Shown piece after piece: positions 16,684-25,295 of a stretch of 64,000 nucleotides of DNA. Made by a program: the position numbers and the translations under genes. The notes beneath the pieces were generated by a model. It was given only the letters and a program-made list of their open reading frames with translations, was not told the origin of the DNA and made no database searches. Within the stretch, counting starts at the first letter, position 1; each line of letters starts with the position of its first letter. This DNA is from JAAZNO01 sp964508025 (GTDB lineage: Bacteria > Chloroflexota > Anaerolineae > B4-G1 > SLSP01): NCBI GenBank assembly GCA_964508025.1, contig CAZDSF010000005.1, positions 24,508 through 88,507 on the forward strand, given 5' to 3'.

Positions 16684-16713
16684 GCAGGGCATAAGTGGCC
16701 GCTTATGCCCTGC
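16684..16713 (-). terminator. Hairpin after the AsnC/Lrp gene
   Basis: GCAGGGCATAAG (16684-16695) pairs with CTTATGCCCTGC (16702-16713), loop of 6 nt, 6 bp past the regulator stop on the minus strand. No T-run follows; likely a stabilising 3' end or weak terminator. Confidence 0.55.
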
Positions 16714-16718
16714 GCTTG

Positions 16719-17219
16719 TTACTCCGCATCCTCGACGCCGAAATCCTCCTTTCGCGGCATCCACTCATCAATGTTGCGCATGATCTTCGGCACCAATGCG
16801 TAGCCCGTGATCTTGAGTCCGGGAATCTCCGGCAGGGTATGGCGCAGAAAGTCATGGAATTCGGCATTGTCCTTGAAACGCACCTCGATGGACATATCGC
16901 GGGTGCCTTGCCCGTAGGCCAGATAGGATACTTCCGGTAGCTGCATCAGATACTTCACGACCTCCATTTCATGGGCGGGATCAACTTCCACGAAGATGTC
17001 GGCGGCGGTCATGTAGCCGAAGACCTGCGGCGTCACCACGGCGGTGAGGCGTACTGCGCCCGTGTGTACCAGCCGGTCAATGCGGTTGCGGATCGTGCGA
17101 GCATTGGCGCCCACGAGGCGGGCGATTTCGCTGGCGGACATGCGCGCATCTTTGCGGAGCTCGCAGATGATCCTGTAATCCAGTGTATCGAAGGGGCGAT
17201 TTGAGAATTCTTCGCTCAT
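16719..17219 (-). CDS. AsnC/Lrp-family transcriptional regulator
   Basis: A 166-residue protein. The N-terminal helix-turn-helix reads LDYRIICELRKDARMSASEIARLVGANARTI in overlapping segments, and the C-terminal RAM-type domain has LPEVSYLAYGQGTRDMSIEV. The start at 17219 keeps the HTH at the usual distance; a longer frame would begin inside the operator. Placed directly upstream of the agmatine genes and in the same direction, it may sense agmatine or an amino acid and control the unit. A palindrome overlaps its own leader, which suggests autoregulation. Confidence 0.85.
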   Translation of the reverse strand: MSEEFSNRPFDTLDYRIICELRKDARMSASEIARLVGANARTIRNRIDRLVHTGAVRLTAVVTPQVFGYMTAADIFVEVDPAHEMEVVKYLMQLPEVSYLAYGQGTRDMSIEVRFKDNAEFHDFLRHTLPEIPGLKITGYALVPKIMRNIDEWMPRKEDFGVEDAE

Positions 17220-17223
17220 GTAT

Positions 17224-17291
17224 TTTCCGTTTCGGAAACGATGTTTTCCCTTTGTCACATACATTATATCCGATTACTACATAGAAGTCAA
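17224..17291 (-). promoter_or_regulatory. AsnC/Lrp gene promoter and palindrome
   Basis: On the minus strand a TTGACT -35 (17286-17291) and a TATAAT -10 (17263-17268) are 17 nt apart. Between the -10 and the start codon lies TTTCCG-TTT-CGGAAA (17224-17238), a perfect inverted repeat suited to autoregulation. Confidence 0.72.
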
Positions 17292-17403
17292 TAGCTTGCG
17301 TCGCCGATTTCGGAAATTCGTGGGTGTAGGACGCGCCGCGCTCTACGAACTGTTTTCAATCACTGGCATTAAGTTAAGGTACGCGCTGTCCGCGAGTGCG
17401 TTC

Positions 17404-17637
17404 ATGAATACACGAGCGCTGGCGGCGTGGCTGGCAGTGCGTCCGGCGAGCGACTGCGATGCGCTGTCCCTCTCGCATAAGGGTGGGGCGCGCAGCGCGC
17501 GGGGGATGGTGTTCCGCGTGACGGCGTTAGCCGAGCGCGCCGGGCTGAAAGTGGTGAGTCCGCACACGCTGCGGCATTCCTTGCCCTCAGAGGCGGATCT
17601 CCAGGCCGCGACGGAGCGGGTGAGCTGGGGGGAGTAG
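17404..17637 (+). pseudogene. Tyrosine recombinase (integrase) fragment
   Basis: The reading frame contains ALAAWLAVRP, LFLSHKGG-like LSLSHKGGARSARGM and VSPHTLRHS, the parts of a tyrosine recombinase catalytic domain up to the HxxR box. The N-terminal arm-binding and core domains and the final catalytic tyrosine region are absent, and the frame continues into unrelated residues. It is a broken remnant beside the IS element, marking an old integration site. Confidence 0.65.
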
Positions 17638-17677
17638 GGGGCTGGCTCATCGTCAGCTGCCATCAGAGTTCGGAGCA

Positions 17678-17987
17678 TCAGATTGCGGCAACTAGCGCCC
17701 GAATGGCTTCAGCCAGCCTGGGGTTGATCTCGAAATGCGCTTCCAAAAAAGAGAGGAGCGCCGCCGCTGCGGGGGTGTGCGCGTAGCCTGGCATGAACGC
17801 GGGCAGCAACGGCGCTTTTTCAGGGAAGCGCTGTTCGAAGCGCCGCTCCGGTGTGAAGGGGTCGCGCCCGGCAGGTTGCTCCGGAGTATTCTGAAACGCA
17901 AAGGCGACAGGCGCGACGGCGCTCAGCCAACCGAAATCGGTCAGAAAGCGCGCCTTCTCGCCCGGACGCACCACGGCGAAGAAGTCC
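17678..17987 (-). pseudogene. 3' fragment of an unrecognised gene, cut by the IS element
   Basis: An open frame reads inward from the left IS end: LDFFAVVRPGEKARFL, then RFEQRFPEKAPLLPAFMPGY and a C-terminal helix rich in Ala/Leu (LAEAIRALVAAI). The N-terminal residues of the longer ORF come from IS sequence, so the host gene seems to be broken at about 17988. I do not recognise the family and could not find its 5' part on the far side of the element, so a deletion is likely. Confidence 0.5.
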
Positions 17988-19293
17988 AGACTCAGTAGAT
18001 CGAAATTCTGGTCATGACTGCTGTGCAAACTGAATAGGAGCAAAAGCGAGCTTGTGGTATCCTACAGGTATCTCTTACCAAAACTATCAGGAGGTCAGTT
18101 TGCATGGCTACTCATCCTTTAACCTTGACAAATACGGAAGTGCTGGAAACTGCCCAGGCCGGATTGGCCGCGCACTTGAACTTGAAAGCGTAGGGGTATT
18201 AGTGCGGCAGTGACGATTTGTATCGGGTGTTGCTGGGGGCCTCGATCCAACAGACAACCATCGAAGCGGTGTGTGAAGACTGGGTCGCCGCCCCGGTGGG
18301 GAATACGGTGCGCAAGTATTTGAAAGAGCAAATATGCGCAGAAGACTTGCCGGATTTGGAAGCGCGGTTGAACCGCGCGCTGGTCGCGGATTTGCCGCCG
18401 CGGCGCTGGCGTAAGCCCCGAATGCTGGCCGTAGATATGCATGACCGGCCGTACTACGGGAAGACCAGTCAGGCCCAGGGGTTGTGGGTGCGTAGTCGTG
18501 CTCAGAAGGGGGCGACGCGCTTTTATCGCATCGCCACCGTGTACCTGGTCCTCAACGGGCTGCGCTTCACGCTGGGCTTGCATTTTGTCTCGCCTGAGGA
18601 CACCACGGTTACGGTAGTCGCGCATTTGTTGAGTTATGTTGCGACGTTGGATTTGCGGTATAGGTATATCTTGTTGGATCGCGGGTTTGCAGGGATCGAG
18701 GTGCAGCAGTATCTTGACGCGCAAGGGATACCGGCCATCATTGCCTGTCCTATTCGCGGCAAACAAGGGGGCGCACGGGCGTTGTGTCAAGGGCCGCGCA
18801 GCTATCGGACGCAACATACCTTTCGCAGTGAGGGTGGCAAGAAGCAGCGCACGGCCGAGGTGGTCATCTGTCGCACCTACACCACCGCCCGGCGTACTCA
18901 GCGGCTCAAACGGCGCGCAATGTGGCAGGTGTTCATTCACATTCATCTCGACCTGCGTCCAGACCAAGTGTGGCAGCGTTACCACTATCGCTTTGGCATT
19001 GAAACCAGTTACCGCTGCGCCAATCAGGTGCGGGGTTGGACCACGTCGCCCAATCCAGCTTTGCGCTTCTTGTTGATGGCGCTGGCGGTGTACTTGCTCA
19101 ACGTCTGGGTCAAGTTGCGCTGGCAGTATACGCAGATCCCGCGCCGGGGATGCCGCAAACTGAATGATAAGGCGTTGCGCTTGGCACGCTTCGCCCGTTT
19201 TATGGTACAAGCTCTGGAACATCATTATGGGGTTGTCTCTCAGATCACCGCTGTTGCTCCGCCGTTGTCATGAAATTTCGATTTACTGAGTCT
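17988..19293 (+). mobile_element. ISH3-like insertion sequence
   Basis: The ends match as inverted repeats: left AGACTCAGTAGATCGAAATT (from 17988) and the reverse complement of the right end, AGACTCAGTAAATCGAAATT (ending 19293), one difference in 20. The element is 1306 bp with one transposase frame. No target duplication was found next to the ends (AGTCC on the left, AGCAT on the right), which suggests rearrangement after insertion. The 19294-19512 flank holds only small hairpins and no gene. Confidence 0.85.
18104..19273 (+). pseudogene. ISH3-family transposase with two in-frame amber codons
   Basis: An ATG at 18104 with an AGGAGG 10 nt upstream opens a frame that reads MATHPLTLTNTEVLE and stops at TAG 18191, then TAG again at 18200, before continuing without a break to 19273. 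Each TAG is one C-to-T change from CAG (Gln). Downstream the DDE core is intact: LAVDMHD, ILLDRGF, and the ETSYRCANQ box with the conserved Glu. The mature frame from 18218 lacks about 38 N-terminal residues. The element is probably inactive unless amber suppression occurs. Confidence 0.82.
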
Positions 19294-19512
19294 AGCATGA
19301 GTTGCGGAATCGGGCAACTCAGGATCAGGCGGGCATTTGGAGCAATTTAGTGGACTGCTGCATTCACTGGTAGCCGCACTATGCGGTGTGGCTGCTACAG
19401 CAATTCTGGGCGAATGCCGACAGGCTGCGAATGCTAACGCTACGGAGAGACTATGTCAGATGAAGGGTGATCCCGGTCAGCGATTTGCTGCAAAATCGCT
19501 GCCATCGTACGG

Positions 19513-19537
19513 TCATAAAACGGGAAGAAAATCCCGT
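19513..19537 (-). terminator. Intrinsic terminator after the LacI gene
   Basis: ACGGGA (19520-19525) and TCCCGT (19532-19537) form a short stem. On the minus strand TTTT follows immediately. It lies 25 bp beyond the LacI stop and closes unit A. Confidence 0.68.
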
Positions 19538-19561
19538 CCAGTGCGTGAAATCTTTCATCAC

Positions 19562-20602
19562 TTATCGGTGTGCGTTGGGAAAAGCGCAGGAGTCCCGCAC
19601 AACCAGAAATGTTGGTACGATGATGTCTTTAGCCGGTGCTGCGTTGGTGTTTAGTGCCGCAATCACATCTACGGCGGTCGGCCCCAGTAGGGGATAGTTC
19701 TGGTTGATCGTGGTCAGTGCCGGCTGACAGATACCGGCCCAGTAAATATCATCAATTCCAACGAGCGAAAGGGTCTCTGGAATCCTCAAACCGCGCGCTT
19801 GCGCCTTGAGCAACACGCCGATGGCGATTAGATCATTGATGGCAATCAGGGCCGTGGGTAAGGATTCCCGCTGCAGGAGCGTTTCCAGGCAGGCCATTCC
19901 GTCTTCTACTGACCAGCGTCCCGGAATGGTACGAGCGTGCTCAGCTGGCAGGCCATGCGCCAGTAATGCCCGGCGAAAGGCTGCGATCTTCAGATCAGTG
20001 GTGAGGTTGCCGGGCACGCCGCCGATCATCTCGATGTGTTGATGCCCCAAGCTCACGAGATACGCTACCGCCTTGTGGATTCCCTGGGCCTCATCTGATT
20101 GAACGTGATAGCAGTCTATGCCCGGCATTTTGCCGTTGATCATGACCAGCGGGGTCTGCGCCAACACCTCCTCCATCTCGGCGATATGTTCAGGCCGCGG
20201 TGGATTCTCGTTCACGCGCCCGCCCATGAAAATAATGCCATCCACTTGTTTTTCCAGGAAGCTTTGGAGATTCTGTGACTCCACTTGCTCATTGTTAAGG
20301 CTATTGCCAAGCATGACGGTATAGCCAAGTTCCAGAGCGCGCTTCTCGGCTTCCAGAAAAACGGCCGCAAAGAAGGGGTTGGTAATGTCCGGCAGGATGA
20401 AGCCGATGGTTTTGGAGGCCTTAGTAGACAGACTCTGCGCGACCGCGTTGGGCCGGAAGCCGGTCTGCGCAATGATCGCCTCTACTGTAGCGCGGGTGTG
20501 CGGGCTGACCTGGCCCGTATGGTTTACCACGCGCGAGACTGTGGCCACGGAGACCTGCGCCATGCGGGCGATATCGTAGATGGTGATAGTTTTTTTATTC
20601 AT
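19562..20602 (-). CDS. LacI-family regulator of the GH30/ABC unit
   Basis: A 346-residue repressor. Residues 7-28 form the LacI helix-turn-helix (ITIYDIARMAQVSVATVSRVV), and the hinge helix is VAQSLSTKASKTIG. The C-terminal two-lobed sugar-binding domain has GFILPDITNPFFA, VDGIIFMGG and DDIYWAG. Last gene of unit A. Tandem palindromic operators at the unit promoter (25240-25268) have a central CG as LacI proteins prefer, so autoregulation of the whole unit is likely, with the imported sugar as inducer. Confidence 0.92.
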   Translation of the reverse strand: MNKKTITIYDIARMAQVSVATVSRVVNHTGQVSPHTRATVEAIIAQTGFRPNAVAQSLSTKASKTIGFILPDITNPFFAAVFLEAEKRALELGYTVMLGNSLNNEQVESQNLQSFLEKQVDGIIFMGGRVNENPPRPEHIAEMEEVLAQTPLVMINGKMPGIDCYHVQSDEAQGIHKAVAYLVSLGHQHIEMIGGVPGNLTTDLKIAAFRRALLAHGLPAEHARTIPGRWSVEDGMACLETLLQRESLPTALIAINDLIAIGVLLKAQARGLRIPETLSLVGIDDIYWAGICQPALTTINQNYPLLGPTAVDVIAALNTNAAPAKDIIVPTFLVVRDSCAFPNAHR

Positions 20603-20635
20603 GTGCGTTGTATTGGTGTTATGGACTAGAGGGGC

Positions 20636-21490
20636 TTACTTGACTGCCGAGCTGCCCCCGGAGATGATACCAACTTCGTACATATACTTCTGACCGAAGA
20701 AATAGAGCACGAGCATTGGTAAGATCAATACCAGTGAACCGACCATCATGATATTATACCGTGGAAGTTGTCCGCCAGGCACGGCGCTCAGGATCTGCAC
20801 ACCCAATGCCAGGGGCATTCGGGCGCGCTCATTGATGTAGATGAGCGGCCCCATGAACCAGCCCCAGTTCCAGGAAAAGGTCATAATCGCCACGGTGACC
20901 AGTACCGGTTTGATGAGAGGTAGAATGATCCGCGCATAGATACCGGGATAACTCAGCCCGTCAATCTGCGCAGCTTCATCAAGTTCGGTAGGCAGGCGCG
21001 AGATGAACTGGCGCATCAAGAAGATATTGTATGCGCCACCAAAGAAGTTGGGGATGATTAGCGGCCACAAAGTATTGATCCATCCCAGGCGACGGAAGAT
21101 ATCGAATTGGGGAATCATGGTGACTTCGCTGGGAATCATCATCGTGCTAAGCAAGATGATGAACAGCACATCCCGCCCGCGCGCGCGGAGTCGGGCAAAG
21201 GCGTAGGCTACCAGGCTGCTCACCAACACCTGGCCGATCACGGCCGCCCCGCACAGGAGCAGACTATTGCCAATATAGGTGTGCAGTCGGTGTTCTGGCC
21301 CAAAGACGCGCGCGAAGTTGGCAATCTCAAATTCTCTGGGGAAGAGTGTGAAAGCCATTTTGACGGTGGTCGCGTCACTGGCGAGCGCCACAGAAATCAT
21401 GAACACAAAGGGCGCCAACAATAAAGCCCCCAGCCCTAGAAGGAGAGTATAAGAGGTGAGGGTATCAACGGTCGTTATATTTCGCCACAT
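20636..21490 (-). CDS. CUT1 sugar ABC transporter permease, MalG-like
   Basis: A 284-residue inner-membrane protein with six helices. The EAA loop DEAAQIDGLSYPGIYARIILPL is typical of MalG-type carbohydrate permeases and contacts the ATPase. Its start overlaps the stop of the partner permease (TGATG at 21488-21492), so the two are translationally coupled. No ATPase gene is in the window; a shared MsmX-like ATPase elsewhere is expected. Confidence 0.93.
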   Translation of the reverse strand: MWRNITTVDTLTSYTLLLGLGALLLAPFVFMISVALASDATTVKMAFTLFPREFEIANFARVFGPEHRLHTYIGNSLLLCGAAVIGQVLVSSLVAYAFARLRARGRDVLFIILLSTMMIPSEVTMIPQFDIFRRLGWINTLWPLIIPNFFGGAYNIFLMRQFISRLPTELDEAAQIDGLSYPGIYARIILPLIKPVLVTVAIMTFSWNWGWFMGPLIYINERARMPLALGVQILSAVPGGQLPRYNIMMVGSLVLILPMLVLYFFGQKYMYEVGIISGGSSAVK

Positions 21491-22383
21491 CAGCGCTTCA
21501 CCTCACTTTCGTAATAAACCCAGACCGAAGATGACCGCAAGATCAACAGGGTGAAGATCATAATGAGTATGAACAGGACCCAGGCAATGGTCGAAGCATA
21601 GCCCATCCGGTAGAAGCGGAAGGCGTTATCGAAGAGGTAGGGCACGATCATGGTGCTGGCGTTGTTAGGCCCGCCGCCAGTCATGATGTAAACTTGCGTG
21701 AATGTTTGTAACGCGCCAATCACTCCTGTAATCAGGTTGAAAAAGAGCACGGGGCTGAGCATGGGCAAGGTGATTTTGAAGAACATCTGTCCGGTGTTGG
21801 CGCCGTCAATTGCGGCAGCTTCATAAAACTCGGCTGGAATTCCCTGCATCCCCGCGAGCAATAGCACCGTCCCGCCGCCCACACCCCATAGCGACATCAG
21901 CACCAGGGCGGGCTTGACCCAGGCGGGATCCAGCAGCCACGCTGGCCCGCGAATACCGATCAGTGCCAGCAGTTGGTTAACGCCAATTCCCGGCGCGAGC
22001 AATCGTTGAAAGATCAGCGAGGTTGCCACAGCCGGCACTAACGCCGGAATATAGTACAGCGTGCGGAAAATGCGCATTCCCCGCAAGGGTTTGTTGAGCA
22101 GATAGGCTACTCCCAACGCAGCGCTCATTCCGAGCGGAACGGCCAGTCCGGCGTAGTAGAATGTGTTGCCCAACGCCTTCCAGAAAATGCGATCCTGGGT
22201 GAACAACCGCACGTAGTTCGCCAGTCCGACCCACTGTGGTGGTGTGAACAGATCCCAATCGTTGAATCCCAGATAGAAAGAATAGGCCATCGGACCTAGC
22301 GTTAGCCCGAGGAACCCGATCAACCAGGGCGAGATCAAGACATAGAACCATAGGGCTTCTTTGGTGCGAAGTTTCATCTGCAA
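21490..22383 (-). CDS. CUT1 sugar ABC transporter permease, MalF-like
   Basis: A 297-residue membrane protein with six helices. LWFYVLISPWLIGFLGL begins the first helix and YEAAAIDGANTGQMFFKITLP is the EAA loop. It precedes the MalG-like partner and follows the GH30 gene by 12 bp. It forms the translocation pore with that partner for the sugar delivered by the binding protein at 23923-25209. Confidence 0.93.
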   Translation of the reverse strand: MQMKLRTKEALWFYVLISPWLIGFLGLTLGPMAYSFYLGFNDWDLFTPPQWVGLANYVRLFTQDRIFWKALGNTFYYAGLAVPLGMSAALGVAYLLNKPLRGMRIFRTLYYIPALVPAVATSLIFQRLLAPGIGVNQLLALIGIRGPAWLLDPAWVKPALVLMSLWGVGGGTVLLLAGMQGIPAEFYEAAAIDGANTGQMFFKITLPMLSPVLFFNLITGVIGALQTFTQVYIMTGGGPNNASTMIVPYLFDNAFRFYRMGYASTIAWVLFILIMIFTLLILRSSSVWVYYESEVKR

Positions 22384-22395
22384 TATTCCTTAGTA

Positions 22396-23811
22396 TTACC
22401 GCCGCAGGATCAGGGTGGTCACGCTTTGCCCGGTTAGGGTGAACGTGTGAGGCGTCTTCCCGGCATAAACCTGTTCCAAATCGCGCCCGGCAGAGGTTTC
22501 GTAAGCCTGTGCTTGGGAGAAGTGCTCCGCGAGCGCTAACCGCACTTCTAACGCCGCCGCGCCATTGTTAACCGCCACCACGACCACTTCATCGCCAGCG
22601 GGCGCGCGGAAGGCTGAGACATGGAGCGCCCGCTCTGGAGTGGCAGCCGCAATGCGGGTGTAACCTGGCCGCACGAAGCGACTGAAATTCCCCAATGCCC
22701 ATAGCCGTTTGGCGACCACTACTTTGTGATCGTACTCCTCCACGTAAATCAGGCCATCACGGAAGTGATACTTGGAGACAGCAATCCAGTATTGCCACGA
22801 GGTCACGCCGCCAACGATGAGATCCTCTTGAACGGTGTTTGCCAGCACCAACGCCGAATCCATGCCGGTGTCGCGTCCTTCGCGCATCTCCGTCCACTCT
22901 GACATCCACAGCGCCGTGCCGGGATAGTGCTGGTCAAGATAGCGCACCAGGCGCTCCTTGTCAGCGCGTTCCGACCAATAGGAGTGTACCGCAAAATGTG
23001 GCAGACGGGAAGCGCTGTGCGGATCGCTCAGCAGCGCATCAGCATAGACGGTGGAGTGCTTCCATTCACCCGATTCTGGGGCCGAGACTTGCAGCATCAG
23101 TCCCTCTGTGTCAATGGCATCGAGGAGTGCCCGTGTTACAGTTGCGGCTTCAGCGGGGCTGTAGTGGCAACCTTCCTGCCCATTCTTGTAGCTCCAGTTC
23201 CATTGCGGTTCGTTCACCGGGCTGATGTGGGTGATGGGCAAGCCTTCTTGCTCTTGCAGATAGCGTACCACATCGAGTAGATAGCGCACAAAAGCTCCCA
23301 CCATTTCTGGACGCAGGTTGGAGCCGCCATCCTTCTCGCCTGTGGTCAATCCCGAAACCGTCATTCGGGCCGGCGGGCTATTCACGAACGCGACGATTTG
23401 CTGCACCCCACGGGCGTGCGCCGCATGGAGCAGCCACCGCGCATTGGCGTCACGGCTCCAATCGTATACACCCGGCGCAACCTCATAGGTCTCAGCGCGG
23501 CGCCAGGGATCTTGGATGTTCCAGCCCTCCCCGCCGCCGAGATTGTAACGCAGAATAGTGAGACCAATACCTTGCTCACGATCAAACAACAGGTCTGCAA
23601 TGGACTCTCGTGTATCCTCCCAGCCGCCTACCGCTTGCGCCCACCATGCCGCCGAGGCCCCAAAACCTTCAAGTGTCTGATGTGAAATCCCCAGATCTAC
23701 ATTGATGTCTACCACGTTGTTCCTCTCCGGGGCGCATCTTTGCCACCACAATACGCCCCCTATAGCTCCTAGCGCCAACATTCCCAACATCACCCAGCGC
23801 CTTCCATCCAT
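22396..23811 (-). CDS. GH30-family glycosidase, membrane-anchored
   Basis: A 471-residue protein. A hydrophobic N-terminal helix (VMLGMLALGAIGGVLWW) probably anchors or exports it. The GH30 TIM barrel starts with TLEGFGASAAWWAQ; the acid/base glutamate is in PVNEPQWNW and the nucleophile in WMSEWTEM. The C-terminal beta-sandwich (EVVVVAVNNGAAALEV) is also family-typical. The nearest relatives in my memory are endo-beta-1,6-galactanase-like and xylanase-like GH30 members; the substrate cannot be fixed. The ATG at 23811 has AAGGAG 6 nt upstream. It lies inside unit A, after the binding-protein gene and hairpin. Confidence 0.88.
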   Translation of the reverse strand: MDGRRWVMLGMLALGAIGGVLWWQRCAPERNNVVDINVDLGISHQTLEGFGASAAWWAQAVGGWEDTRESIADLLFDREQGIGLTILRYNLGGGEGWNIQDPWRRAETYEVAPGVYDWSRDANARWLLHAAHARGVQQIVAFVNSPPARMTVSGLTTGEKDGGSNLRPEMVGAFVRYLLDVVRYLQEQEGLPITHISPVNEPQWNWSYKNGQEGCHYSPAEAATVTRALLDAIDTEGLMLQVSAPESGEWKHSTVYADALLSDPHSASRLPHFAVHSYWSERADKERLVRYLDQHYPGTALWMSEWTEMREGRDTGMDSALVLANTVQEDLIVGGVTSWQYWIAVSKYHFRDGLIYVEEYDHKVVVAKRLWALGNFSRFVRPGYTRIAAATPERALHVSAFRAPAGDEVVVVAVNNGAAALEVRLALAEHFSQAQAYETSAGRDLEQVYAGKTPHTFTLTGQSVTTLILRR

Positions 23812-23870
23812 TGCACACTCCTTGGGTAAGGCCAGAAGATCGTTCGGATTTGGCAATCCGCGTCCACTTC

Positions 23871-23907
23871 AAAAACATCCCGGAAGCTGCACACGCTTCC
23901 GGGATGT
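23871..23907 (-). terminator. Hairpin with T-run between binding protein and GH30 genes
   Basis: ACATCCCGGAAGC (23875-23887) pairs with 23895-23907 over 13 bp; TTTTT follows on the minus strand. It lies 16 bp past the binding-protein stop. Such hairpins usually give more binding protein than downstream permease by attenuation or mRNA protection. Confidence 0.82.
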
Positions 23908-23922
23908 CTTGGAGTGGCAGTA

Positions 23923-25209
23923 TTATTTCCCCAGAAGTGCTTCGAGTTGCGTCTGAATGGCGGCAACGGCCGGAGCAACTTCGGCTTTCCCCAGAAAGAC
24001 CTCGGCCAGATTGTCGCCGAAGATCTTCTGCATCTCATTCCACTCCGGCGCTAACGGTAGGGGGAAGGCGGCTTCAGCGGATTCCAGCATCGTCGCCATG
24101 CGGATGGGGGTGGCGCTCCAGGCCGTATTCTGGAAAGCTGCACTGCCCAGTACGCTGAGGTTCACGGGCATATCTTGCTTCATCTCTACGATGGGCAGCT
24201 GGCCGGCTTCGCTAGTCAGGAATTCGATAACCTTGAAGGCGGCTTCAGGCTGCTGGCAGTCCTTGGAGATTGCCAAACCGCTGCCAAACATCACTGTGGC
24301 CCGCTGCTGGTTGCCGAAAATCGGCGCGATGTCCCAATTTACATCCTTGACTTCCTGCATGCCGCCGACGTGCCAGAAACCGGTGGTGATCATCGCTACT
24401 TTGCCCTGAGCGAAGAGTGGGTCAGGACTGTTGGTGCCGAGATTGGCATACTCCTCTGGGCTGGGAGCGACACGATATTTGTACACCAGATCCACGTAGA
24501 ATTGCAACGCCTCGACTGTCTCTGGGGTGTTGAAGACGGGTTTGCCATTGGTGTCCAGAACGCGCCCGCCATTTTGGTAGATGAAGCTCATCCACCAGGG
24601 CCACCAATCGCCCGCAGCAAAGCCGTATTGCTTGACCGTGTTGCCCTCGCGCAGCGTCAGCTTTTGTGCTGCATTGAGAAATTCAGTCCAGGTCCAATCT
24701 TTGGTGGGATAAGCGACGCCCGCGGCGTCGAACATATCCTTGTTGTAGTACAGAATCAGCGCGCCACCGCGATCCGGCATGGCATAGAGTTTCCCTGCAC
24801 GGGAGTAGGCCCCAACCAGGCCGCCTTCGCCAAAGCGCGCAGCCAGATTGACATTGTATTTAGCAATGTAGTCATCCAGGGGGATGATCTGTCCTTTGCT
24901 GGAATAGCCATGGACATCCTCAGCCAGTTGGATGATATCGGGGGAAGTGCCGCCAGCGATCATGGTCTGCACCTTTTGCGCGTAATCGCTGGGGATGTAG
25001 ACCAGTTCCACTTTGATATTGGGGTTCTGGGCCTGAAACAAATCCAGCCGTTTCTGGTACACTTCGGGGTCGCTGCTGCTGCCCCAAATGGTCATTTTGA
25101 GGTTGATCGTGCCATCGGCTGCGGGAGCGGTAGGGGCCCCACACGCCGTCAACAGCAATCCAATCAGAGTGACCAGCAGCACAAGCATTGCCAACATCCG
25201 TTGCTTCAT
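23923..25209 (-). CDS. CUT1 sugar-binding lipoprotein of unit A
   Basis: A 428-residue extracytoplasmic solute-binding protein. The signal peptide ends at the lipobox LLTACG, giving a lipid-anchored protein. The mature part has WGSSSDPEVYQKRL and ALILYYNKDMFDAAG, as in oligosaccharide-binding family 1 members. The start at 25209 is set by GGAGG at 25216-25220; upstream ATGs would lie inside the promoter. First gene of unit A and directly under LacI-type operators. Confidence 0.93.
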   Translation of the reverse strand: MKQRMLAMLVLLVTLIGLLLTACGAPTAPAADGTINLKMTIWGSSSDPEVYQKRLDLFQAQNPNIKVELVYIPSDYAQKVQTMIAGGTSPDIIQLAEDVHGYSSKGQIIPLDDYIAKYNVNLAARFGEGGLVGAYSRAGKLYAMPDRGGALILYYNKDMFDAAGVAYPTKDWTWTEFLNAAQKLTLREGNTVKQYGFAAGDWWPWWMSFIYQNGGRVLDTNGKPVFNTPETVEALQFYVDLVYKYRVAPSPEEYANLGTNSPDPLFAQGKVAMITTGFWHVGGMQEVKDVNWDIAPIFGNQQRATVMFGSGLAISKDCQQPEAAFKVIEFLTSEAGQLPIVEMKQDMPVNLSVLGSAAFQNTAWSATPIRMATMLESAEAAFPLPLAPEWNEMQKIFGDNLAEVFLGKAEVAPAVAAIQTQLEALLGK

Positions 25210-25239
25210 GTAATTCCTCCTTGGGTAATAACTTGGGGA

Positions 25240-25295
25240 CTGTAACCGGTTTCTGTAACCGGTTACAGTGTAGCATGGAACAGCGGAAATGTCAA
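25240..25295 (-). promoter_or_regulatory. Unit A promoter with tandem LacI-type operators
   Basis: On the minus strand a TTGACA -35 (25290-25295) and a TACACT -10 (25267-25272) have a 17-nt spacer. Just downstream lies CTGTAACCGGTTACAG (25253-25268), a perfect 16-bp palindrome, and 13 bp further a half-degenerate copy CTGTAACCGGTTTCTG (25240-25255). Centre CG and arm pattern fit LacI-family sites. Confidence 0.85.

Noticed and set aside
17678..18043. 121-codon minus-strand frame as a complete small gene
   Set aside because: Its first residues lie inside the IS element terminal region, so the apparent start is an accident of the insertion. Only the part to 17987 is host sequence.
19478..19501. 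Inverted repeat CAGCGATTT / AAATCGCTG as an operator
   Set aside because: It lies beyond the LacI terminator with no promoter or gene beside it; no role could be supported.
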